This document shows positions 53,058-61,334 of a DNA stretch of 64,000 nt, in pieces. Both the position numbers and the translations under genes were made by a program. Position 1 is the stretch's first letter. Every line of letters begins with the position of its first letter. This DNA comes from JALOLV01 sp046295175 (GTDB lineage Bacteria; Bacteroidota; Bacteroidia; Cytophagales; Spirosomataceae): NCBI GenBank assembly GCA_046295175.1, contig JBKBNY010000001.1, positions 1 through 64,000 of the forward strand. Direction: 5' to 3'. The notes beneath the pieces were generated by a model. The model saw only the letters and a program-made list of their open reading frames with translations. It searched no databases and was not told where the DNA came from.

Positions 53058-54410
53058 ATGGATAATTTAGAAAACGAATACCGAAAACGGTTTCAAACAT
53101 ACGAAGAAGAACCAGCCGATTTTGCTTGGGAGAATATCCAAGCCAGAATCGAAGAAAAACCAACTCGCCGTTTGGCGATTGTGTGGTGGCGATATGGCAT
53201 TGCTGCGGGTGTTTTGATTGGTCTGTTTTTGAGTTTTTACTTGTTCAATCAATCTACCAAAACCAATAAAAATACAGTTATCTCAAAAGTAGAAAACAAA
53301 ACACAACCTACTGATAATCAAATAATTAAACAAGGAGAAGACATAAATCGCTCATCAAAATTTGCAATCCCGATGCAATCTGATACAGATTTGAAATCTG
53401 AAAATGCATTAGCACAACAAAACACAAAACAAAGCTCATCAAAATTTGCAATCTCAACACAATCTGATACAGATTTGAAATCTGAAAGTACTTTAACACA
53501 ACAAAATACAAAACAAAGCTCATCGGGATTTGCAATCCCGATGCAATCTGATAAGGATTTAAAATCCGAAAGTACATTGACACAACAAAATACAAAACAA
53601 AGCTCATCGGGATTTGCAATCCCGATGCAATCTGATAAGGATTTGCAATCCATCGCATTGAACGAATCCGAAAAAAGTGATGTAGTTCTTGAAGAATTAA
53701 AGATAAAAGAAGCAACCGAATTAGCAATCGTAAAGCTAATCAACCAAACTCCAACTTATGAATCTTTGAATGCAGAATTATTCGACGAAAAAGACGACCG
53801 TAAATTGGTTTTTGTAGCTCCTTCTGAAATTTTTGCCAACATAACCCCAACGCTCAACTACTATATGTTTTCGCCCAATACGGCCGATGATTTTGTGGTG
53901 AGTAGCTTCCAAAACAACAAAGATAGGCTCGGTTTTGCGGCACAAGTTGGTTTTACTTATTCAATCGCCAAGAAAACGAGCATCCGAACCGCTTTTAGTT
54001 ATTTCAGCGGAAAATCGCAGGTTCAATATACTTCTTTGGCTGTTAATGAACCAAAAAATGTAAAATTATTAGATAATTACTCGGTTCAGTTTGAGACTCC
54101 TCACAAAACCCAAACCGAGAGTTTGCGTTGGCAATATCTTGAAATGCAAAGTGATTTATTGTACGATGTAAAAAGAAACCAAGCAGTTTCGATGGGTTTA
54201 CGTGCAGGTGTGAAAACTAGCGACCTCCGCGACCCAATCTTAAATGCTCGCATTGGTTACAGATTCAGCAAACCCGTCGGTAATAGATTTGCCCTTTGGG
54301 TAGAGCCATCGTTATCGGTGATGCTTACTAAACAGAACTCGATAAATAACCTCTACATCTACCGAACCACCGGTCTCGGCATGAATATGGGTGTAAGTCT
54401 ATTAAAGTAG
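53058..54410 (+). CDS. Membrane protein, probable anti-sigma partner, with 28-residue repeats
   Basis: A 450-residue protein. The short cytosolic N-terminus (about 1-45; FQTYEEEPADFAWENIQARI) and one TM helix (about 48-66) are like Bacteroidota anti-sigma proteins downstream of ECF genes. The next 105 residues contain nearly four copies of a 28-residue repeat (SSSGFAIPMQSDKDLKSEST with LTQQNTKQ), encoded by an 84-bp tandem array. The C-terminal about 200 residues resemble an outer-membrane-type beta-barrel (FAAQVGFTYSIAKKTSIRTA, GMNMGVSLLK). Its role as anti-sigma is inferred from position and topology. Confidence 0.72.
   Translation: MDNLENEYRKRFQTYEEEPADFAWENIQARIEEKPTRRLAIVWWRYGIAAGVLIGLFLSFYLFNQSTKTNKNTVISKVENKTQPTDNQIIKQGEDINRSSKFAIPMQSDTDLKSENALAQQNTKQSSSKFAISTQSDTDLKSESTLTQQNTKQSSSGFAIPMQSDKDLKSESTLTQQNTKQSSSGFAIPMQSDKDLQSIALNESEKSDVVLEELKIKEATELAIVKLINQTPTYESLNAELFDEKDDRKLVFVAPSEIFANITPTLNYYMFSPNTADDFVVSSFQNNKDRLGFAAQVGFTYSIAKKTSIRTAFSYFSGKSQVQYTSLAVNEPKNVKLLDNYSVQFETPHKTQTESLRWQYLEMQSDLLYDVKRNQAVSMGLRAGVKTSDLRDPILNARIGYRFSKPVGNRFALWVEPSLSVMLTKQNSINNLYIYRTTGLGMNMGVSLLK
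53351..53655 (+). repeat. 84-bp tandem repeat containing REP-like palindromes within a CDS
   Basis: Copies start at 53351, 53435, 53519 and 53603 with an exact 84-bp period. Copies 3 and 4 hold the palindrome GGGATTTGCAATCCC, and the last part also has GGATTTGCAATCC. Because 84 is a multiple of three, the array is read in frame as 28-residue repeats. Confidence 0.9.
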
Positions 54411-54430
54411 GATTAGTTTGGGTAGATAAA

Positions 54431-54470
54431 ATAAAAAAGCGGATTTCGCTCTTACGAAAACCGCTTTTAT
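54431..54470. terminator. Bidirectional terminator between the anti-sigma gene and rpmH
   Basis: AAAAGCGG and CCGCTTTTAT pair around an inner TTTCG...CGAAA stem (54434-54470), giving a two-part hairpin with flanking A and T runs suited to both directions. Confidence 0.75.
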
Positions 54471-54530
54471 CGAATGTCGTTAAAAATTGTTATTCAGTCA
54501 ATAAAACAATCAAACAACCTAAAAAATAGA

Positions 54531-54686
54531 TTACTTGTGCGTTTTCTCGTCTGAAACTGTCAATTTCCATCTGCCTCTCGTACGACGAGCTTTCAATACA
54601 CGACGACCGTTGGCTGTTGCCATTCTTTCACGGAAACCATGCTTATTACGACGTTTTCTATTCGATGGTTGGAATGTACGCTTCAT
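54531..54686 (-). CDS. rpmH: 50S ribosomal protein L34
   Basis: A 51-residue ribosomal protein read on the minus strand. It begins MKRTFQPSNRKRRNKHGFRE and continues RMATANGRRVLKARRTRGR, then a short Bacteroidota-type tail (WKLTVSDEKTHK). The sequence is almost invariant in bacteria. Length is normal. A good promoter lies at 54773-54804, 87 bp upstream. No dnaA or rnpA is beside it, as is common in this phylum. Confidence 0.97.
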   Translation of the reverse strand: MKRTFQPSNRKRRNKHGFRERMATANGRRVLKARRTRGRWKLTVSDEKTHK

Positions 54687-54772
54687 TGCTAAATCTTATG
54701 TTTGGAGTACTTTGATTCGGTTTTGAAATACCCAAAGCGGGAATATTTACCACAAAAATTCCATTTGGGGAT

Positions 54773-54804
54773 GCAAAGGTAGCAATTATTATCAAAGATT
54801 CAAA
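54773..54804 (-). promoter_or_regulatory. Promoter of rpmH
   Basis: On the minus strand TTTG (54804-54801), 19 bp, then TACCTTTGC (54781-54773) match the Bacteroidota consensus exactly. It resembles the element at 97-128. Confidence 0.75.
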
Positions 54805-54921
54805 CCAAACATTACTAAAAGTTTCAAGTTTTTTTGGATTGATTGCTCCACGATAAATTTTGAGGCAACCAATCCAAAAAGTTCGAGTGTAAAAACGATT
54901 TACCACTCAGTATCCATTCTT

Positions 54922-55668
54922 CTATTTTATTTTAGAGATTTCAAGTGGTTTCATATAAACCGATTCTACTTTCTCCACAATTTTACCATCTTTCTCAGAA
55001 TCGTCACGTACTTTTATCCATTCGGGGTCAACTCTAAAAGTATCAAACGATGCCTTGCCAGCCTCTTCTGATTTGTGTGCCAAAATATAAACCAGTTTTG
55101 CTTGCTGACCATCTTTCTCAACGGTTGTCCAGTAAGCAATATTTGTCATGCCGTGTTTCTCAAATAACTTAATCGTATGATTTTTGAATCGAGCCAAGAT
55201 ATTCGGCAGACGATTTGGCAGACAATAATAGGTGCGTAATTCAAAAGTACGAGGAGGATTTTTGATGTTTTTCTTCTTGACTTTCATCGAAAAATCGGTC
55301 GTGTTCATATAAATCGACTCAACTTTTGCTACAATTTTACCATCTTTTTCAGATTCTTCACGCACCTTCTTCCATTCTGGGTCAGCACCAAAGGCTTTCC
55401 ATGAAGCATCTCTTGCTTCTCGATTTGGATAAGATAAAATGTAAAGCATTTTGTTTGGGTCGGCCGTTGCCAGCCAATAACCCACATTGGTCATACCGTG
55501 TTTTTCAAAAAGTTTGGTGGTATGATTGGTAAATCGCTGAATGAGGGCATCCATTCGGCCATTTTCGGTGTAGTAAATACGCAATTCGTAAAATCTCGAA
55601 TCGGTGTTTTGGGCAAATGCCCCAAAATTAGCAATCAAAATTGCCAGTAACATGAAGATTTTTTTCAT
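54922..55668 (-). CDS. NIPSNAP-family protein with duplicated domain
   Basis: A 248-residue exported protein. After a signal peptide (MKKIFMLLAILIANFGAFA) come two NIPSNAP ferredoxin-like domains (about 23-125 and 140-243). Both contain FELRTYY/YELRIYY, FTNHTTKLFEKHGMTNVGYW or FKNHTIKLFEKHGMTNIAYW, and a DPEWKKVREESEKDGKIV or DPEWIKVRDDSEKDGKIV ending. NIPSNAP domains are thought to bind or protect small ligands; the role is not established. Convergent with rpmH at a distance. Confidence 0.88.
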   Translation of the reverse strand: MKKIFMLLAILIANFGAFAQNTDSRFYELRIYYTENGRMDALIQRFTNHTTKLFEKHGMTNVGYWLATADPNKMLYILSYPNREARDASWKAFGADPEWKKVREESEKDGKIVAKVESIYMNTTDFSMKVKKKNIKNPPRTFELRTYYCLPNRLPNILARFKNHTIKLFEKHGMTNIAYWTTVEKDGQQAKLVYILAHKSEEAGKASFDTFRVDPEWIKVRDDSEKDGKIVEKVESVYMKPLEISKIK

Positions 55669-55821
55669 AGATAAAGGTTGAATAAATTTGAATTAGAATC
55701 AAAACACAATATTAAGATATATCTTGAATCGGAAATGTAAAATCGAGATTAAAATTTGAATATTTAAAATCTCTGGTTCTGGATTCCTATCCAGAACTCA
55801 AAATGATGAGGTTTCCGAACC

Positions 55822-56475
55822 TCAAACATTTGCCATCCGACCAGTATAACCCATTTCGAGCAATTTCTGATAGGCTTCTATGACATCTTCTGGAATCTCC
55901 ATGCTTACCAAAAAGCCTTTGGCTGGGTATTCAATTAGTCTTTGTAAATCACCGACCATGTTGTCAATCACTCGTTTTTCCGATATATTATTTGCCGCAC
56001 AACGAGCAACGTAACTTTCGTAAGTATCAGGCATGGCACTCGTAATAAACTGTTTATCAGCGAATTGCACTTTGGCTGTTGCGTAAGTTCGGCGAAGCAT
56101 GTAGGGTTTCTGAACCAAGATAAACATCTGAAAATCAAGACCTTTAGACTCTATCAACTCACTAGTTTTGATGAAATTATCGCCCGTATTCATCGCCAAG
56201 TTGTCTTTCAAAATTGCTTCAGCAGGTACACCATGGCCTACGGCAATATCAAAAAATGCTTCGGCTTCGGTCTTTGGCTCGGCGTTTCGCAACTCCCCTA
56301 CTCTCACTACTCCGCCCGAAAAAATTATGTATGGAGCATAACCTTCGAGGTAAAGCTGCGAGGCATAATCGGCCACGCTTGGGTCGTGGCTACCCAAAAC
56401 AAAAATGGCATCGGCTTTTTCGAGAGGTTGTTCAAATCGGTGAAAATCGTAGATTATCTCGGCGTAGTTTTTCAT
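55822..56475 (-). CDS. YdcF/DUF218-family protein
   Basis: A 217-residue protein of the DUF218 (YdcF-like) family. Typical motifs: ADAIFVLGSHDPSVADYASQL (N-terminal strand and helix), GYAPYIIFSGG, KTEAEAFFDIAVGHGVPAEAI and the conserved NTGDNFIKTSELI. No signal peptide is present. Family members bind SAM or act in envelope metabolism; the function is not assigned. Confidence 0.85.
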   Translation of the reverse strand: MKNYAEIIYDFHRFEQPLEKADAIFVLGSHDPSVADYASQLYLEGYAPYIIFSGGVVRVGELRNAEPKTEAEAFFDIAVGHGVPAEAILKDNLAMNTGDNFIKTSELIESKGLDFQMFILVQKPYMLRRTYATAKVQFADKQFITSAMPDTYESYVARCAANNISEKRVIDNMVGDLQRLIEYPAKGFLVSMEIPEDVIEAYQKLLEMGYTGRMANV

Positions 56476-56512
56476 TGTTTGGTTAAAATTGGACTTTAAT
56501 CAATATGAACAA

Positions 56513-56602
56513 ATCCCGTAGGGATAAAATATAGGTAGAGTGGAGTTTATGATTTCCCTCAAAAGTCCCGTCAGGGACGACATATCGTCCCTGACGGGAC
56601 TT
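56513..56602. repeat. REP-like palindromes
   Basis: A small palindrome ATCCCGTAGGGAT (56513-56525) is followed by a perfect 18-bp inverted repeat AAGTCCCGTCAGGGACGA (56563-56580) with its complement at 56585-56602 and a 4-nt loop. Such CCCG-AGGGA elements recur between genes in Bacteroidota and are often linked to RAYT transposases. No T tract follows, so it is not an ordinary terminator. The remaining 56603-56800 is AT-rich and has no gene. Confidence 0.75.
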
Positions 56603-56800
56603 AAAACAAGAAAAAGCATACTTTACTACCATTATCTTGTCCGAATGGGACAAATACACAAATCAAAGACGTAATTATAAAATGTACTCAAGATTCAGTG
56701 TTTAAATGCTGAATCTAAAAAACTTGATTTTGATGGAATCTTTTTAGATAACAATATCGTTAATACAATATGAACAATTCTTCATATAAACTTTGAAGGC

Positions 56801-58012
56801 GTGAATTTCATCAAAAAACAAACATTTCTGATAATATCTATCCTAATTTTTTTAGGAGTTGCGATATACTATACTTACACCGCCAAAATTTTTGAAAAAG
56901 AAGAAATTACGCCACTCACCAAAAGTTGGGAAAAAGCCATCCCAAACCAAAAAGTACCAGCTGGCTTGGTATCGCTCAAGGCAGAAGACTGCGGAAATTG
57001 CCATAAAAACCACTACGAAGAATGGAAACTCTCGACCCACGCCCACGCATGGACCGATTTGCAGTTTCAAGCCGAATTGAAGAAAGAATCCAGCCCATTC
57101 ATGTGTATCAATTGCCATATTCCACTGCAAAATCAGCAAGAGTTTATCATAAAAGGATTAATCAACGGCGATATTTATAAACCAGTCAAAGAAAAAAACG
57201 AACTTTTTGATGCCGCACTCCAAAAAGAAGGAATTACTTGTGCGAGTTGCCACGTCAGAAATGGCGAGATTATCGGTACAAATGGCAATTTGAATGCACC
57301 TCACAAAGTAAAAAAAGACCCAGTTTTATTATCGGAGAAACTATGTATTTCGTGTCATAATGCTCACGCAACCATCACACCTACACTGGCATGTACGTTT
57401 GAAACGGGCGATGAATGGAAAAAAGGGCCTTTTTATGGCAAAAAGAATTGTATCAGTTGCCACATGAACGAGACCGAAAGGCCACTGATGGAGGGTTTTC
57501 CGAAAAGAAAAAGCCACATGCACTTTTTTACTGGTTCTGGAATCCCGAAGTTTGATACTGTCAAAACAACGATTCAGAATGGTTTAGCTTTTTATCCTGC
57601 AAAATTCAATCAAAAAATCCATGCAACCGATTCGCTGAGTTTTACATTAAAAGTTAAAAATGAATTTGCAGGGCATCGTGTTCCTTCGGGCGACCCCGAG
57701 AGGTTTATCTTGATAAATTTCGAGTTATCTGATGAAAACGGAAAAGCTATTTCTTCGAAAAAATACAGAATCGGCGAAGAATGGCAGTGGCATCCAACCG
57801 CTAAGAAATTGAGCGATAATAACATGGACCCAGGCGAAGAAAGAAATTATGTTTTCAGCCAATCGAAACTCGGAAAGGGTAATTACAACCTAAAAGTTTT
57901 TGTAACCAAGCATCGTCTCAACGAAGAATCGGCTAAATACAATAAATTAGGCAAAAACTATCCGTTATTTGTTCAGATTTATGAGAAAAATTATCCAGTA
58001 ATAGTGCGATGA
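56801..58012 (+). CDS. Membrane-anchored pentaheme cytochrome c (c554/NapC-related)
   Basis: A 403-residue periplasmic protein with an N-terminal anchor (about 5-25). Five CxxCH heme sites are visible: CGNCH (about 66), CINCH (about 106), CASCH (about 149), CISCH (about 180) and CISCH (about 219). Their spacing and the HKNHYEEWKLSTHAHAW segment match the cytochrome c554 family. The last 150 residues are a beta domain without hemes. It starts at GTG 56801. It probably transfers electrons between the quinol pool and a periplasmic acceptor; the partner is unknown. Confidence 0.85.
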   Translation: MNFIKKQTFLIISILIFLGVAIYYTYTAKIFEKEEITPLTKSWEKAIPNQKVPAGLVSLKAEDCGNCHKNHYEEWKLSTHAHAWTDLQFQAELKKESSPFMCINCHIPLQNQQEFIIKGLINGDIYKPVKEKNELFDAALQKEGITCASCHVRNGEIIGTNGNLNAPHKVKKDPVLLSEKLCISCHNAHATITPTLACTFETGDEWKKGPFYGKKNCISCHMNETERPLMEGFPKRKSHMHFFTGSGIPKFDTVKTTIQNGLAFYPAKFNQKIHATDSLSFTLKVKNEFAGHRVPSGDPERFILINFELSDENGKAISSKKYRIGEEWQWHPTAKKLSDNNMDPGEERNYVFSQSKLGKGNYNLKVFVTKHRLNEESAKYNKLGKNYPLFVQIYEKNYPVIVR

Positions 58013-58256
58013 TTTCATAAAGTAGTATTTGAAAATTTATAGTTTACTGACTTGTAAAAAGATTTAATAAAACTTTTTTAACATATTCTTAAAATTAACT
58101 TTTCATTCTGAAATAATCTTTTGAACTTTGTATTGATTATTCAGCGTTATACGAATAAACTCCAAATAATAATTAATCAAAACTTATTTAGTATTAGTTA
58201 AATATTTGATTATCAGTATTTTACATTTCTAAACAAGTATTGACTACTTCAAATTC

Positions 58257-60149
58257 ATGAGCGAAGAAATCAAACACGAGTGTGGCGTTGCCCTCATTCG
58301 CCTTCGTAAACCTCTCCAATACTATATTGACAAATATGGTACTCCGCTCTATGGCATCAATCGCCTATACGTTTTGATGGAAAAACAATCGAATCGTGGA
58401 CAAGACGGAGCAGGTGTTGCTAATGTCAAAATTGAAGTTTCGCCCGGTCATCGGTACATTAGTCGTTATCGTTCGGTCGAAAATCGCCCCATCATCGACA
58501 TCTTCAACAAGATTAACTCAAAGTACAAAGAAGTACTGAGAGATAATCCTGACAAAATGAAAGATGCTCAGTGGTTGCAAGAAAATGTGGCATTTAGCGG
58601 CGAGGTTTGGCTGGGTCATTTACGCTACGGTACACACGGCAAAAACGAAATCGAAAATTGCCATCCGATGCTGCGTCAGAGCAACTGGCGAAGCCGAAAT
58701 TTGGTAGTAGCAGGAAACTTCAACATGACCAATGCCGAAGAATTATTCAACAAATTGGTCAAATTGGGGCAACACCCAAAAGATAAGGGCGATACAGTAA
58801 CGGTTCTCGAAAAAATCGGACACTTCTTAGACGAAGAAAACCAAAGGGTTTTTGACCGTTTTAAAGGAATCTACGAAAACCCTGCGTTGTCTGACATCAT
58901 CGAAGACAACATGGATTTGCAACGTGTACTTTACCGCTCTTGCCGTGATTTTGACGGTGGATACGCTATGTGTGGTGTTACTGGTTACGGAGCATCATTT
59001 GTGGTTCGTGACCCTGCGGGAATCCGTCCGGCATACCACTGGGAGAATGACGAAGTTATTGTAGTTGCATCCGAACGTACGGCTATCAAGGCGGCTTTCA
59101 ACGCTAACTACTCAGATATAAAAGAGGTTCAGCCAGGTCATGCGTTTATCATTGATAAACACGGCGAATTTGGCGAATACCAAATAATGCCACAACTCGA
59201 AAAACGTTCTTGTAGCTTCGAGAGAATCTACTTTTCGAGGGGTTCTGACCCTAAAATCTACGAAGAACGTAAAGAATTAGGCAAATTGCTGATTCCACAG
59301 ATTTTGGAAGAAGTAGAGTACGACCTCGAAAATACCGTTTTCTCTTACATTCCGAATACCGCCGAAATGGCATTCTTCGGGATGGTCGAAGGCCTCGAAG
59401 AACACTTGGCCGATTGGCGAACCAAAAGGGTTCTGGAGGATAAATTATCGCCCGACGAAATTCGTAAAGTGATGGCTTTCCGTCCGAGAATCGAGAAAAT
59501 CGTATCAAAAGACGTTAAGTTACGTACATTTATTACGAATGATGACGAACGCGATGAGATGGTTTCGCACGTGTATGAGATGACTCACGATGTGATTCGC
59601 AAAGGGATTGATAATGTGGTGGTGATTGATGATTCGATTGTGCGTGGAACAACCCTCGAAAAGAGTATTCTGAAAATGCTCGACCGAATGAATCCGAAGA
59701 AAATCGTTATCGTTTCATCAGCTCCGCAAATTCGTTATCCTGATTGTTATGGTATTGACATGTCGAAAATGAAGGAGTTTGTGGCGTTTAGAGCAATGCT
59801 CGAATTGCTTCAAGAGAACGGTCTCAACTACCAAAAACAAGAGATTTACGCTCAATGTGTGGGTGCTTTACAAACGCAGAACGCTCACCTCGAAAACTTT
59901 GTTAAGCAGCTTTACGATAACTTTACTGACGACGAAATCTCGAAAAAGATTTCTAAAATCGTAACGCCAGAAACCCTTAATGCAGAGGTTTCGGTGATTT
60001 ATCAGACAGTTGAGAATTTACACAAAGCATGTCCAAATCACGTTGGAGATTGGTATTTTACTGGTAATTATCCAACCCCTGGAGGAAACCGAGTTGTAAA
60101 TAAAGCTTTCGTAAACTTTATGGAAGGTAAACTCGTAAGAGCTTATTAA
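58257..60149 (+). CDS. purF: Amidophosphoribosyltransferase, long Bacteroidota type
   Basis: A 630-residue enzyme that starts purine synthesis by converting PRPP and glutamine to phosphoribosylamine. The N-terminal glutaminase domain would begin at Cys9 after removal of MSEEIKHE (ECGVALIRL). SNRGQDGAGVANVK, WLGHLRYGTHGKNEIENCHP and AGNFNMTNAEEL are its active-site blocks. The PRPP loop VVVIDDSIVRGTTLEKSIL (about 457-475) is intact. It is about 130 residues longer than enterobacterial PurF, as usual in this phylum. A strong terminator follows. Confidence 0.9.
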   Translation: MSEEIKHECGVALIRLRKPLQYYIDKYGTPLYGINRLYVLMEKQSNRGQDGAGVANVKIEVSPGHRYISRYRSVENRPIIDIFNKINSKYKEVLRDNPDKMKDAQWLQENVAFSGEVWLGHLRYGTHGKNEIENCHPMLRQSNWRSRNLVVAGNFNMTNAEELFNKLVKLGQHPKDKGDTVTVLEKIGHFLDEENQRVFDRFKGIYENPALSDIIEDNMDLQRVLYRSCRDFDGGYAMCGVTGYGASFVVRDPAGIRPAYHWENDEVIVVASERTAIKAAFNANYSDIKEVQPGHAFIIDKHGEFGEYQIMPQLEKRSCSFERIYFSRGSDPKIYEERKELGKLLIPQILEEVEYDLENTVFSYIPNTAEMAFFGMVEGLEEHLADWRTKRVLEDKLSPDEIRKVMAFRPRIEKIVSKDVKLRTFITNDDERDEMVSHVYEMTHDVIRKGIDNVVVIDDSIVRGTTLEKSILKMLDRMNPKKIVIVSSAPQIRYPDCYGIDMSKMKEFVAFRAMLELLQENGLNYQKQEIYAQCVGALQTQNAHLENFVKQLYDNFTDDEISKKISKIVTPETLNAEVSVIYQTVENLHKACPNHVGDWYFTGNYPTPGGNRVVNKAFVNFMEGKLVRAY

Positions 60150-60175
60150 TCAGCTTTTTAACTCTTAGCAATATA

Positions 60176-60209
60176 CAAAAAAGGAACACCTCAGCAGTGT
60201 TCCTTTTTG
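60176..60209 (+). terminator. Terminator after purF
   Basis: CAAAAAAGGAACAC (60176-60189) pairs with GTGTTCCTTTTTG (60197-60209) around a 7-nt loop. Confidence 0.85.
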
Positions 60210-60268
60210 CTTTTCTGGATATGAGAAGTCTGTGCCATGCACATCATTACATAAATCTTTAGATATTT

Positions 60269-61150
60269 TTATCTCCTAAAGCTATCACCTACAAATTTTA
60301 GAACCTCTGGCAAAGCTGTACGCCAATACGACCACGTATGTCCGCCTTCACGTACACGAAACTCATGCGGAACTTTCTTATCAATCATTGCGGCGTGCAA
60401 TGCCATATTGCCCTTGATTAAGAAATCATCATCTCCACAATCAATGTAATAGCGTACTTTTTTTAATTCGTCAGCATTACCATTTTGTACGATATGAATC
60501 GGAGCATTTTTCTTAAAATGGTCGGTAATTCGGTCTTTACCTTTTAAGCCTTTTCCGTACAAATCACCAAAAACAGCATCGTAGCGTGCTTGGTCTTGAT
60601 TACCCGTTGCCACCTCTTCATCTGTCCAAACTGCGGCACTTAACGGACAAGCCGCTACAAACATTTCGGGGTGTTTGGTGGCAAAAAGCAATGTACCGAG
60701 TCCGCCCATCGAAAGTCCTGCCACTGCTCTAAACTCTTTCTTTGGGCGAGTGCGGTAGGTTTCGTCAATGTGTTTGATGAATTCTTCAAAAAAGAAATCT
60801 TCAAAGCGAGTTTTGCCATCAAATGAATTCTGATACCATGATACGCCCGCATCTGGCATAACGATAATCATTGGCGGAGCATCATTGCTACCAATTGTTT
60901 TATCAGCAATCGTTTGCGTATCTCCGAACTGAGTCCAGCCCGTTTCGTCATCGGTATAACCATGCAATAAATACAAAACTGGGTATCGGCGATTGGTTTC
61001 GTCATAGCCCGACGGTAAATAAATACTGTATTCCACATCTTTACCCAAAATAGTACTCTTTACTTTAAGGCTCTCTTTTAACTGACTCTTTTGAGCAAAT
61101 GCAAAGACTACAATCAAAGAAAAAAGGATTGACAAAATAGTTTTTTTCAT
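60269..61150 (-). CDS. Esterase D-type alpha/beta hydrolase
   Basis: A 293-residue exported enzyme. The signal peptide is ILSILFSLIVVFAFA. Family blocks: DVEYSIYLPSGYDETNRRYP, VLYLLHGYTDDETGWTQFG, GLSMGGLGTLLFATKHPE (nucleophile Ser about 151), YYIDCGDDDFLIKGN (Asp) and REGGHTWSYWR (His about 274). Such enzymes remove acetyl or feruloyl groups from plant polysaccharides or act on other esters. It has no close metabolic neighbour. Confidence 0.87.
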   Translation of the reverse strand: MKKTILSILFSLIVVFAFAQKSQLKESLKVKSTILGKDVEYSIYLPSGYDETNRRYPVLYLLHGYTDDETGWTQFGDTQTIADKTIGSNDAPPMIIVMPDAGVSWYQNSFDGKTRFEDFFFEEFIKHIDETYRTRPKKEFRAVAGLSMGGLGTLLFATKHPEMFVAACPLSAAVWTDEEVATGNQDQARYDAVFGDLYGKGLKGKDRITDHFKKNAPIHIVQNGNADELKKVRYYIDCGDDDFLIKGNMALHAAMIDKKVPHEFRVREGGHTWSYWRTALPEVLKFVGDSFRR

Positions 61151-61334
61151 AGTTTGTAAGGTTGAATAAATATTTGTTTTATTAATATGATTAAATGTAA
61201 TTTGCTAATCGTTAATCAAAACTCATAAATGCTTGATTATTAGTCTATTTGTTGCAGTTGACGATTTATAATAACATAAACTATTTTAAACGAGTACTTA
61301 CAGATTAAACGAGTTAAAAACTCATTTTACAAAA

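Noticed and set aside
53318..53743. Two overlapping minus-strand frames with internal repeats
   Set aside because: They are antisense shadows of the in-frame 84-bp repeat in the membrane protein gene.
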